Below, in pieces: positions 18,200-26,926 of a DNA stretch of 64,000 nt. Numbering within the stretch: position 1 is the stretch's first letter; every line of letters starts with the position of its first letter. A program made the position numbers and the translations under genes. Location of the stretch: assembly GCF_014466985.1 (NCBI RefSeq), contig NZ_AP022826.1:1364001-1428000 (forward strand), written 5' to 3'. The DNA comes from Nitrosophilus labii. Lineage in GTDB: Bacteria; Campylobacterota; Campylobacteria; Campylobacterales; Nitratiruptoraceae. The notes under the pieces are model-generated. The model did no database searches. It was not told the DNA's origin and worked only from the letters and a program-made list of their open reading frames with translations.

Positions 18200-18832
18200 C
18201 TACTTAAAAACTTTTATCTCAATCTCGTCAAAAAATGTTTTTGCATCGGCTTTTGTCAAAATTCCAGCCCCGCCGCTGTGGGTTATAGTACTATCTTTAA
18301 TATCGGCTATCTTTTTTCCGTTTAAAAAAACTTCAATCTCATCGTCGCAAAAAACAACTCTTAATCTTTGCCAACCATCTTTAAGATCAATTTTTTTAGA
18401 GTATATCTTTTTAGATTCGCCGTTTTTTAAGGCCTTGAGTATAAATTCTTTGTTTAAAGGATCTATCATAGCTATATAGTAGTTTTTTCTATCTCTCATT
18501 CTCCATATAATCGCTCCTCCTTGATTCTCTCTTCCCTTATCGGCTTTAATTTTCGCTTCAATAGCGCCGTTTAAAAAATATACATCTTTGGTATATAAAA
18601 GATTAAACTGTTCACCACTGCTTCCTCTTGGATATCTCATATATACACTTTTTCCCTCAACCACTTCCCAGATACCAAGACTTTTTTGGCCTGTAGCGCC
18701 CATCATCCAACCTTCGGGAATATCTCCTATTTTTGTTGACTCAAAATCCTGTTTTAAAACCTCTTTTACCTCTTTACACTCACTTGCAAACAGCAAACTA
18801 ACTGTCATAATAAGCAAAACCCACTTTTTCAT
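18200..18832 (-). CDS. Exported concanavalin-like (DUF1080/LamG-type) protein
   Basis: 210 residues. Signal peptide MKKWVLLIMTVSLLFASECK, then a beta-sandwich pattern: FESTKIGDIPEGWMM, INGAIEAKIKADKGRENQGG-like strand, GAIIWRMRDRKNYYIAMID and GWQRLRVVFCDDEIEVFLNG. This resembles the 3-keto-disaccharide hydrolase (DUF1080) and LamG-like fold. A carbohydrate-binding or hydrolytic role is inferred. The remaining cysteine pair may form a disulfide. Confidence 0.7.
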   Translation of the reverse strand: MKKWVLLIMTVSLLFASECKEVKEVLKQDFESTKIGDIPEGWMMGATGQKSLGIWEVVEGKSVYMRYPRGSSGEQFNLLYTKDVYFLNGAIEAKIKADKGRENQGGAIIWRMRDRKNYYIAMIDPLNKEFILKALKNGESKKIYSKKIDLKDGWQRLRVVFCDDEIEVFLNGKKIADIKDSTITHSGGAGILTKADAKTFFDEIEIKVFK

Positions 18833-18846
18833 AACACATCCTTACT

Positions 18847-19308
18847 CTATTTACGAATTTTAAGAACCACTTCACCGCTGTTTACGGGAATTTTGAAAGT
18901 ATAAACTCTTTTTGAACTTACTACCTCATAACCGTCTTTTAGCTTTTTTATTTTAATAGGCGGTTTAGAAAAAGTAAATCTATATTTTCCTCTATCGCTT
19001 AAAAAGACTATTTTATTATCTTTATACCAAAAGTACAATATCGGATCTTGATAGTATCTAAGTATCCCCTTTTTCTTAACAAAGCGCAATTCTAACTTGT
19101 AAACGTTATCTTTGATAGGAGTTATTTTATATGATTTTAGTCTATATTCTCCATCAGCAAATCCGCCTATAAAGTTATATGTAGCATAAGTTTTATCTAA
19201 TATTTCAAAATCTAAGCTAGTTCTTTTTATCTCATCCTCAAAAGCTTTATAAATCTCCTCATTTGCGAAAAGATTAAAAATGATTAAAAATAGCAACAAA
19301 AATCTCAT
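18847..19308 (-). CDS. Exported protein of unknown function
   Basis: 153 residues. Signal peptide MRFLLLFLIIFNLFANEE, then a beta-rich periplasmic domain with repeated KL/ELRF strands and KDGYEVVSSKRVYTFKIP at the C-terminus. 14 bp upstream of the DUF1080-like gene, so probably co-expressed and co-localised. I do not recognise a family. Confidence 0.65.
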   Translation of the reverse strand: MRFLLLFLIIFNLFANEEIYKAFEDEIKRTSLDFEILDKTYATYNFIGGFADGEYRLKSYKITPIKDNVYKLELRFVKKKGILRYYQDPILYFWYKDNKIVFLSDRGKYRFTFSKPPIKIKKLKDGYEVVSSKRVYTFKIPVNSGEVVLKIRK

Positions 19309-19699
19309 TTAAAACTCTTTTTTTGTTTATTAGTAAAGCTTAATTACATATATATTCTTAAAAAAATTTTATATTTTTACTTTATAAATTTTAATTGTAA
19401 CTTCTCACCAAAATAATTTTTTTAAATCATAATTTTTTATTCGCTTTTATACAAATTTTCTTAAAATTTTCATATTGATTATGAGTTTTTACTCAACAAA
19501 ATAAAGCCTTCTTGAACCAATTTTTTTATATTATATTACTATAATTTTAATGTACCTTTTAATGTACCATTATTTTGTGAGAAGATGATATTATTATGAG
19601 GTTTTTGTATAAAAAGAAAAAATTATAATACACTATTTTTTAGGCTCTATTCACTTTACTTGCTAACTTATATCATAAACTTCAAGCAAATGCTTGAAG
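19309..19699. other. 391-bp AT-rich intergenic region without a gene
   Basis: No ORF with a plausible RBS on either strand. It contains a weak hairpin TGAGTTTTTACTCA (19481-19494), a direct repeat of TTTAATGTACC (near 19548-19570), and near its end the mdh-overlapping hairpin. It probably holds the promoter of the minus-strand exported-protein gene at 18847-19308. AT content is visibly higher than around it. Confidence 0.6.
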
Positions 19700-19701
19700 T
19701 T
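19678..19701 (-). terminator. Hairpin at the end of mdh
   Basis: AACTTCAAGC (19678-19687), loop AAAT, GCTTGAAGTT (19692-19701), perfect 10-bp stem overlapping the mdh stop codon. No U-run follows, so termination is inferred only from position. Confidence 0.6.
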
Positions 19702-20662
19702 ATAGACTTTCAAAAAATCCGCTATCTTCTAACATTACAATTGCACTTTTAACGCTTTGAACAGCTTTATCAAATTTCTCTTTTATTTTTGGCTCGAGTT
19801 CTATCTCAATAATTTTATTAACCCCTTTAGCGCCGATGACGCATGGTACGCCAATTGTAACATCTTTATGTCCATACTCACCATCTAAATAGACACAACT
19901 TGGAATTACTTTCTCCTCATCACTTAAAATCGCTTCAACCATAACTGAAACTGCTCTTCCCGGTGCGTAAAATGCTGAAGTTTTTAGATATTTTACAATC
20001 TCTGCTCCCCCTTGTTTTGTCTTTTGGATAATATCTTCCATATCCTCTTCACTTAAAAGTTGTGGCAAAGGAACGCCGGCTATACTTGTTATTTCTGGAT
20101 ACGGTATCATATCTTCACCATGGTTACCTATTACCATAGGTCTAACTTGACTCATACCAAAACCTATCTTTTGATATATTTGATAAGCCATTCTTGCTCT
20201 ATCTAATGCTCCACCCATACCAATTACTCTATTTCTCTCCCATCCTAAAACTCTAAACGCCACATAAGTCATAACATCTAAAGGATTTGAAACTACTAAA
20301 ACTATAGCATTTGGAGAATACTTCTTTATATTTTGCGCTACCTCTTTTACAATCTTTGCATTTATATCAAGTAACTGCATCCTTGTCATATCTTTTTTTC
20401 TTGGAACTCCTGCAGTAATAACAACCACATCACAATCTTTAACTTCTTCAGGTTTTACTACGCCTCTAACAACTGTTCCTCTTGGAGAGTAGTTTGTAGA
20501 TTGGCTTATATCTATCGCTTTTCCTATAGCAACCTCTGGAACAATATCATATAAAAGTATCTCATGACAAGTACCCGTAAACGCAAGTGAATAAGCAGCA
20601 GTTGCCCCAACTGCTCCCGCTCCTATAATCCCAACTCTTCTTCCTACCATTCTTCCTACCAT
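19700..20662 (-). CDS. mdh: Malate dehydrogenase (LDH-like type)
   Basis: 320 residues. NAD-binding GIIGAGAVGATAAYSLA, then ITAGVPRKKDMTRMQLL, whose Arg in PRK replaces the lactate-specific Gln and marks malate specificity, LVVSNPLDVMTY, and the catalytic GNHGEDMIPY (His). It interconverts malate and oxaloacetate with NAD(H), used in the reductive or oxidative TCA cycle. The start region carries an exact 12-bp tandem duplication of ATGGTAGGAAGA, giving MVGRMVGRR. RBS AAGGAGGTGAT directly precedes the first ATG. Only 12 bp separate it from etfBA, so one operon. Confidence 0.95.
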   Translation of the reverse strand: MVGRMVGRRVGIIGAGAVGATAAYSLAFTGTCHEILLYDIVPEVAIGKAIDISQSTNYSPRGTVVRGVVKPEEVKDCDVVVITAGVPRKKDMTRMQLLDINAKIVKEVAQNIKKYSPNAIVLVVSNPLDVMTYVAFRVLGWERNRVIGMGGALDRARMAYQIYQKIGFGMSQVRPMVIGNHGEDMIPYPEITSIAGVPLPQLLSEEDMEDIIQKTKQGGAEIVKYLKTSAFYAPGRAVSVMVEAILSDEEKVIPSCVYLDGEYGHKDVTIGVPCVIGAKGVNKIIEIELEPKIKEKFDKAVQSVKSAIVMLEDSGFFESL

Positions 20663-20674
20663 ATCACCTCCTTT

Positions 20675-22621
20675 TTAAGCTTTTAATCCAAATGTAAATT
20701 CACCTTTTTTTACTCTATCAATGAGTTCAGGCAAAATATCTTCATACTCTCCAACTATTCCAAAATCAGAGTTTCTAAAAATAGGCTCTTTTGGGTTATG
20801 ATTTATAGCAATTATTGTCTCACTCTCTTTCATACCGGCTAAATGCTGAATCGCTCCACTAATACCTACGGCAATATAAACTTTAGGTCTAACTGTCTTT
20901 CCAGTTTGGCCAATCTGCCTTGCATACTCTGCAACACCTTCATCAACCATTACCCTACTTGCAGCCCATTCAGATTTTATCCCTTTTTCTTTTAAAATCT
21001 TATCTAACTCTTTTACAAGCTCCATTCTATCACTACTTGTTCCTCTTCCACCTGATACTATAATATCTGCTTCAAATAGACTTTGTAGTCCTCCTTCTCC
21101 TCTTACAGTTTTTACAATTTTTGTAACAAAAAGCTCATCACTTAATTTTGGTTTAAACTCACTAATTTTTCCTTCTCTTTTTTCAACCTTTTGTGGAACA
21201 GGAAATGTTCCCGCTCTTGCAGTAGAGATTTGAGGACAGGTAAAACCTAAGATAGTTGCAAGCTTAGATTCTCCAAAAGTTGGTCTAATAGACTCAAGTA
21301 ATGGAGCATAAACAAATTTCTCTTTTGTCTTTTTATCTCTATAGATATGTTTTCCAATTTTAAGCTCTGTACAATCAGCAGTAACTCCAGAATCTGTTTT
21401 TACCCCTATTCTTGGAGCAAGCTCTCGCCCTGCAGTAGTAGCAGCAAATAGAGCAATTTCTGGATTTTTTTCTTTGATTATTTGGTAAAAAATCTCTGCA
21501 AATGGTAAAATCTGATACTCCTTTAACCTATCATCTTCTACAACTATTACTTCATCGCTTCCATAACTAATTAGTTCTTTTGCCAAAGGTTTTACATCTT
21601 TTCCTATTAAAACAGTTATTACTTTTGTATCTTCACCCAACTCTTTAGCTAAGCTTTTTGCAGGAGTTAAAAGCTCTAATGAGCTTCTTGCAATTTTGCC
21701 ATTTGCAACTTCAGCCCAAGTAAGAATTCCTCTTGCACCATTTCTAAAATCAACTACCTTTAAACTCTCGTCAATTTTTTGCTCTTTTTTCTTTTTTTCC
21801 TCTTTTTCTAAAACATTTTTTCCTTCTTTAAACTTCTTGATAAACTCATCAACCACCTCTTTTTCATTATGACCACTTACTATTTTTGCAGGAGCTCTTT
21901 CACTTTTAATATCCACAACTTTTGCAACAATTGTAGGACTGCCACTTAATCCAACTTTCTCTTCACTAAGTCCAATATCAGCTATATTTAAAATATTTAT
22001 CTCTTTTTCTCTTGCTTTTATAGTTCCTGCAAGTGATGGTCTTCTTGGAGGAATACCTGTTGGTGTAAAGCTTAAAACACATGGAATTGGCACTTCCAAT
22101 ATCTGATAGCCACCCTCAATTATTCTTTTTGCCTCTATTTTATTATCTTTTAAATGAGTACTTTCAATAAATGTAGCTTGTGGGACAACTAAATTTTCCG
22201 CAACTTGAGATGGTACATGAGCCGTATCCCCATCGCTTGTTTGTCTTCCTGCAACAATAATAAAATCTTCGTTAGCCCCTTTTCCATAACCCAAATGTTT
22301 AATAAGTGTTGCTAAAGCAAGTCCTGTTGCATATGTATCAGAGCCTGCAAGTTTTCTATCACTCAAAAGATAGGCTTCATCATAACCCATTGCCAAAGCT
22401 TTTTTTAATGACTGTTCAAATGCAGGAGGTCCCATAGAACAAACTATAAGTTTTGCTTCTGGATTCTCCTTTTTTAGCTGAAGTCCAGCTTCTAAAGCAA
22501 ATTGACAATCTTTGTTTATCATCGATTTTGCTTTTGTTCTATCCATCAAACCATCTTCACCCATTCTCATCTCAGAGGGAACGGGTACTTGTTTCATTAA
22601 AGCGATGATTGTTAATGCCAT
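20675..22621 (-). CDS. Fused electron transfer flavoprotein, EtfB-EtfA in one chain
   Basis: 648 residues. Residues 1-262 are EtfB: KQVPVPSEMRM, SMGPPAFEQSLKKALAMGYD, LSDRKLAGSDTYATG and GRQTSDGDTAHV (125-136). A Lys/Glu-rich linker (about 263-290) joins EtfA: GGRGTSSDRMEL, GQTGKTVRPKVYIAVGISGA and IIAINHNPKEPIF, the FAD-binding signature. The EtfB DGDT segment resembles clostridial bifurcating ETFs, whereas AMP-binding ETFs such as human ETFB have DDD-NQT at this place. Encoded as one gene where most bacteria have two. Downstream of the ETF-quinone oxidoreductase gene and before mdh. Confidence 0.93.
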   Translation of the reverse strand: MALTIIALMKQVPVPSEMRMGEDGLMDRTKAKSMINKDCQFALEAGLQLKKENPEAKLIVCSMGPPAFEQSLKKALAMGYDEAYLLSDRKLAGSDTYATGLALATLIKHLGYGKGANEDFIIVAGRQTSDGDTAHVPSQVAENLVVPQATFIESTHLKDNKIEAKRIIEGGYQILEVPIPCVLSFTPTGIPPRRPSLAGTIKAREKEINILNIADIGLSEEKVGLSGSPTIVAKVVDIKSERAPAKIVSGHNEKEVVDEFIKKFKEGKNVLEKEEKKKKEQKIDESLKVVDFRNGARGILTWAEVANGKIARSSLELLTPAKSLAKELGEDTKVITVLIGKDVKPLAKELISYGSDEVIVVEDDRLKEYQILPFAEIFYQIIKEKNPEIALFAATTAGRELAPRIGVKTDSGVTADCTELKIGKHIYRDKKTKEKFVYAPLLESIRPTFGESKLATILGFTCPQISTARAGTFPVPQKVEKREGKISEFKPKLSDELFVTKIVKTVRGEGGLQSLFEADIIVSGGRGTSSDRMELVKELDKILKEKGIKSEWAASRVMVDEGVAEYARQIGQTGKTVRPKVYIAVGISGAIQHLAGMKESETIIAINHNPKEPIFRNSDFGIVGEYEDILPELIDRVKKGEFTFGLKA

Positions 22622-22643
22622 CTTTACTCCTTATTGCTTTTTT

Positions 22644-22792
22644 ATTCGTAAATCGTAATTCGTGAATCGTAAATTGTGAATGGCAATTTGTAATTTAAAT
22701 TTTTGGTTTAATGAAGAGTGAGTAAGTGAGAAAGTTAGTAAGAAAATCTAACTCTTCACTCTCCCCAATCACCATACTCACCTAACTTCTAT
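22644..22792. repeat. 7-bp periodic palindromic array D (between etfQO and etfBA)
   Basis: Seven in-register units at 22644-22692: ATTCGTA, AATCGTA, ATTCGTG, AATCGTA, AATTGTG, AATGGCA, ATTTGTA. Then 22714-22790 has GAGTGA/AAGTGAG units and complementary AACTCTTCACTCTC units. The array reaches the etfQO stop codon (22793) and occupies almost the whole 171-bp spacer before etfBA. Confidence 0.85.
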
Positions 22793-24448
22793 TTACATAT
22801 AGTTATAATCTGGTCCATCTCCTCCATAAGGCACACTCCATATTATCTCTTCATTTACAGATTTTATATCGCATGTTTTGCAATGAACACAGTTTTCTGG
22901 ATGAAACCTTACCTCTTCCTTTCCCTCTCTATCGATATGAAGCTCATATACTTCCGCTGGACAAAAGTGAACACATGGCGCTCCATACTCTTTTATATTT
23001 AATCTTTTAAAACGCTCTTTATCATTTACTTTCAGATGGCAAGGCTGCATCTCATCATGCTCAGTTTTTGAGTAATAAACGTCTGTTACTTTATCAAAAG
23101 TTAAATTTCCATCAAATTCAAGTTTCTCTTTGAATCTATCTTTAAAAGACTCCCCTTTAAACTCTTTTAAACTTTTTGTTGTTTCACTATCAGGCTCAAG
23201 TTCTGGAACAAATACGCTTGCTCCTTGAGTCAAAAGCTGTATTCCCATCTGAAATCCACCAAATAACATCCCTCTTTTCATAACTGCTCTAAAATTTCTT
23301 GTAGGATATAGCTCCTCATAAATTAAAGAGCTATTAACCTCTCTTTCATACACTTTTAATCTATCAATTGAGGTATCGCCTAAAGAGATAGCATCTGCAG
23401 CAACTCTGCCTGCAATATTTCCTGACTCAACTGCCAAATGCACCCCTTTTAACCTTGCAGTAGTTAAGAATCCAGCACTATCACCAACTATTAAAAGATT
23501 ATAATCATAATATCTTGGGATTGAGTTCCATCCACCCTCAGGAAGTGTTTTTGCGCCAAACTCCAAAATTTTTCCACCCTCTATAAATTTTTTTACTTCT
23601 GGATGAGTTTTCCATATCTGCATTAGTGCATGGATATCTGTCGTTGGATCTTCATAATCAAGTCCAACTACAAGTCCTAAAGCAACTCTATTTTCAGTTA
23701 GTCCATAGATAAATCCTCCTCCAAATTCAACTCCATCTTTTAAAGGATATCCAAAGGTGTGATAAATCTCTCCCGGTTTTATTCTACCTTCTGGTACACT
23801 CCATAACTCCTTAACACCCAAAGAGTATATTTGAGGTCTGCTTTTTTTATCAAGTCTTAATCTTTTTATCGCTTTTTTGGCTAAACTTCCCCTTGTTCCC
23901 TCTGCTAAAATTGTAACTTTTGCTTTAACTATTGTACCCTCTACAAAATTTTCCATTCTTTTGCCGTTATGATCAATACCTGTGTCTTTCATTTTAGCGC
24001 CCACCACTTTGCAATTTTCATAAATAAGCTCATCAGCGCTAAAACCCGGATAAATCTCAACTCCTTTATCTTCAGCTATTTTTGCTAAATATCTACAAAT
24101 CTCTCCAAGTGAAGCTATGAAGTTACCTTCATTTGACATATATGGGGGATGAAAAGGGAGTTTTTTTACACTTCCATCATCTTCCAATTTCATAACAGTA
24201 TCTATATCAACTTTACTATCAAATGGAAGATTGTTAAATTCTTCTTCACTGAGTAGTGATTTTAAAGTTTCCGGTTTTATCACAGCTCCTGAGAGTATAT
24301 GCGAGCCAACATTTTTCCCTTTTTCTATAACCATTATTTTTAACTTATCACCATTTTTTTTCATCTGATTTGCCGCCGATATAGCAGCACTAAGCCCAGC
24401 CGGTCCCGCTCCAACAATGAGAATATCGGTATGTATAGTCTCGCTCAT
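22793..24448 (-). CDS. Electron transfer flavoprotein-quinone oxidoreductase
   Basis: 551 residues, full-length ETF-QO. N-terminal FAD site DILIVGAGPAGLSAAISAA, then GRVAADAISLGD (second FAD region), and the C-terminal 4Fe-4S domain with CVHFCPAEVYELH, HPENCVHCKTCDIKS and the terminal WSVPYGGDGPDYNYM that is conserved in the family. It passes electrons from reduced ETF to quinone at the membrane (menaquinone expected here). RBS AGGAGGCGAT. Head of the etfQO-etfBA-mdh operon. The single polypeptide corresponds to FixC+FixX of other systems. Confidence 0.95.
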   Translation of the reverse strand: MSETIHTDILIVGAGPAGLSAAISAANQMKKNGDKLKIMVIEKGKNVGSHILSGAVIKPETLKSLLSEEEFNNLPFDSKVDIDTVMKLEDDGSVKKLPFHPPYMSNEGNFIASLGEICRYLAKIAEDKGVEIYPGFSADELIYENCKVVGAKMKDTGIDHNGKRMENFVEGTIVKAKVTILAEGTRGSLAKKAIKRLRLDKKSRPQIYSLGVKELWSVPEGRIKPGEIYHTFGYPLKDGVEFGGGFIYGLTENRVALGLVVGLDYEDPTTDIHALMQIWKTHPEVKKFIEGGKILEFGAKTLPEGGWNSIPRYYDYNLLIVGDSAGFLTTARLKGVHLAVESGNIAGRVAADAISLGDTSIDRLKVYEREVNSSLIYEELYPTRNFRAVMKRGMLFGGFQMGIQLLTQGASVFVPELEPDSETTKSLKEFKGESFKDRFKEKLEFDGNLTFDKVTDVYYSKTEHDEMQPCHLKVNDKERFKRLNIKEYGAPCVHFCPAEVYELHIDREGKEEVRFHPENCVHCKTCDIKSVNEEIIWSVPYGGDGPDYNYM

Positions 24449-24600
24449 ATCGCCTCCTATAAAAAATATGCTTTTTAATTAGATAACTTAAATTAATTTA
24501 ATTTATAATTATTATTGATGTTTTTTTAGAAAAAAAAAGGAATATGTGTAGTTTTTATACATTTTTTTTGATGAAGTTAATCAATTTTTTTTAAAAAGTT

Positions 24601-24733
24601 AGGAGTATAGAGTAAGTAGGATTAAGAGTTAAGTGTTAAGAGTTAAGTTGTTATTGGCAAATTTTGGAATTGGAAATTAGGAATTTGTATTAAATGACTA
24701 TCCACATTTCCTAATTCCCAATTCCAAATATCA
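24601..24733. repeat. 7-bp periodic palindromic array E (3' of mutS2)
   Basis: The clearest array: 133 bp = exactly 19 heptamers in one register, starting AGGAGTA, TAGAGTA, AGTAGGA, TTAAGAG, TTAAGTG, TTAAGAG, TTAAGTT and ending ATTTCCT, AATTCCC, AATTCCA, AATATCA, then directly the mutS2 stop codon (24734). TTTGGAATTGGAAATTAGG (from 24663) is nearly complementary to the segment 24707-24728. Confidence 0.92.
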
Positions 24734-26926
24734 CTACAATTCAACAACAGTTGCTCCAAAACCTCCCATACTTGGAGGAGCATCGCTAAATGACTTTACT
24801 CTTGGATGATTTTTTAAAAACTCTCTAACGGCGCGTGCCAACTTTCCACTTCCTACCCCATGATAGATCAAAACTTCGTCAAAACCGGCCAAGAGAGAAT
24901 CTGATAAAAATTTATCGGTTTTTTCCAACGCTTCGTCTACTCTAAGCCCGTGCAAATCTAGTTTAACCGATAATTTCTTAGGCTTACTTACGCTAACTTT
25001 TGGAGCCTGAGTTTTCTTTTTAACAGGATTTATTCTCTTTAACTCGTTTAAAGGAACTCTCATCTTTATCCCGTCAAAATCCACATAAGCCTCTTTAGCT
25101 TTTAGACTTAAAACGACTCCTCTGTTTTTTCTATATTTTACGCTATCGCCCACTTTTATATCTTCACTTATCTTTTTCTCTTTGATTTTAGCCTCTTTAG
25201 CTTTTTGGTGAGCCTTGTTTAAAAGCCTGTGGGCATCTTTAGTATCTTTGGCCTTGATAGCAGACTTTGCATCGCTTATAGCCTCTTGAAAAATACGAGA
25301 AAGTCTCTCTTTTTCTTCTTTTAATTGAGTAAATAGAGAGTGTCTCTCATCTTCTAGCGTTCTTCTCAAAAACTCGACTCTCTCAATCTCTTCTTGCAGT
25401 TTAGAGTTTTTCTTTCTAAGCTCTCTTTCTAGTTCGCTTCCTCTCTCAATCAGCTCACTCAGTTTTGCTTGATCTTCACCGTACTCTTCTATAGCTCTTT
25501 TGACGATATTTAACGGTATGCCATATCTTTTTGCGGTCTCAAAAGCGTAACTTTTTCCTATGATTCCTTGTAAGAACTCATAAGTTGGCGCACCTTTTTC
25601 CTCATCGTAAATTGCCGCTACTAGTTCCACTTCATCATAAGCTGCCATTAAAGAAGCCAATCTTTTATGATGCGTGGTGATAGCTATCTTGATATCTCTT
25701 TTCATCAGCTCTTCTAAAATAACCTTAAAAAGAGTAGCGGCCTCGTCGCTATCCGTTCCCAACTCTATCTCATCCACTCCTACAAGAGCCTCTCTTTTTT
25801 GAAAAAGCCTGCTAAACTCAAGCATCCTTCCAGCAAACGTAGAGATATCGTTTTTGACGTTTTGGGGATCTTCTATGATAGGGATTATCTCTTTAAATCT
25901 TCCTATTCTAGAACTTTTAGGATCAAGTTTCATCGGCAAAAGATATTTTGCCAAATATGTCGCGGCTAAGATAGATTTTAAAAGCATAGTTTTCCCACCG
26001 GCATTTACTCCGGTAATAATCAAAACCTTTTTACTAAAATCTACGCTTATAGGCTTTGGATTGGCAATGGCTGGATGGATAAAATCTTTTAAAACTATTT
26101 TATCGTCGTTTTTTGGCAAAATGAAAAAAAGATTTTTGGCTTTAGCAAAATTGACTCTTGCTTGATAATGATCAAACCTATCAAAAGCTCTGTTAATATA
26201 CTCTATAAATTTTATCCATCTTAAAAAAACGGTACTGATCTTCTTTGCCCACTCTAGTCTAACCTCTTCTATCTGACTAATTATAGCGGCTTCTTTCTCT
26301 TTTAATTTGGTTATGGCTTCTGGTGCTACGTAAAAAAAACCTCCACTGCTTCTTCCTACGACCGTCCCTTTTAAAACATGATTGAATCCACCTCTTACAA
26401 GCAGTGTCTCCTCTTCGTTGACGTAGTGAATCTGCCTATCAACAAGATAGCCTTGTAGTTTGTTTGAGTTAAGAAGAGCTTGAAGTTTTTGACGAATCTG
26501 CTCTTTGTTCTGTTTTAGAGCCATCTGCAAAGATTCTAATCTATCGTCTATACTGACTCTTAATTCGCCTTTTTCGTCAAAGTAACCCTCGACCTCTTTT
26601 ATCTCCTCGGGTATATTGATAGAGTCTATAAACTCTTTTATCTTTCCTTCGAACTTAACTCTTTTTAGATATAAAAAATATCTAAAAATCTTAACAAACT
26701 CAAAAATCTCTTCGAGTCTCAAGACTCCCTGTTTTTTTATATGCAAAATCTCAGTATCTAGAGTTTTAACGCTAACGGGAGCTTTAAACTCATACTTTTT
26801 TAGCTCATTAATAAAATTAAAATGAAGGTTTATATCCCCTTCTATAAATAGAGGCTTTTCTCTAGCTAAAAAAGATTTAAACTCATTTATAAAATCGACT
26901 AAATCTAACGCTTTTACTAACTCCAA
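24734..26926 (-). CDS. mutS2: Endonuclease MutS2
   Basis: 730 residues. The ATPase domain has LIITGVNAGGKTMLLKS (about residue 315), a Walker B-like GVDEIELGTDSDEAA, and ITTHHKRLASL. A coiled-coil clamp follows (about 470-600), then a KOW-like region VGDSVKYRKNRGVVLSLK, and a C-terminal Smr nuclease domain with LDLHGLRVDEALEKTDKFL and YHGVGSGKLARAVREFLKNH. MutS2 suppresses homologous recombination and acts on collided ribosomes or branched DNA. It overlaps dam by 10 bp. Confidence 0.95.
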   Translation of the reverse strand: MELVKALDLVDFINEFKSFLAREKPLFIEGDINLHFNFINELKKYEFKAPVSVKTLDTEILHIKKQGVLRLEEIFEFVKIFRYFLYLKRVKFEGKIKEFIDSINIPEEIKEVEGYFDEKGELRVSIDDRLESLQMALKQNKEQIRQKLQALLNSNKLQGYLVDRQIHYVNEEETLLVRGGFNHVLKGTVVGRSSGGFFYVAPEAITKLKEKEAAIISQIEEVRLEWAKKISTVFLRWIKFIEYINRAFDRFDHYQARVNFAKAKNLFFILPKNDDKIVLKDFIHPAIANPKPISVDFSKKVLIITGVNAGGKTMLLKSILAATYLAKYLLPMKLDPKSSRIGRFKEIIPIIEDPQNVKNDISTFAGRMLEFSRLFQKREALVGVDEIELGTDSDEAATLFKVILEELMKRDIKIAITTHHKRLASLMAAYDEVELVAAIYDEEKGAPTYEFLQGIIGKSYAFETAKRYGIPLNIVKRAIEEYGEDQAKLSELIERGSELERELRKKNSKLQEEIERVEFLRRTLEDERHSLFTQLKEEKERLSRIFQEAISDAKSAIKAKDTKDAHRLLNKAHQKAKEAKIKEKKISEDIKVGDSVKYRKNRGVVLSLKAKEAYVDFDGIKMRVPLNELKRINPVKKKTQAPKVSVSKPKKLSVKLDLHGLRVDEALEKTDKFLSDSLLAGFDEVLIYHGVGSGKLARAVREFLKNHPRVKSFSDAPPSMGGFGATVVEL

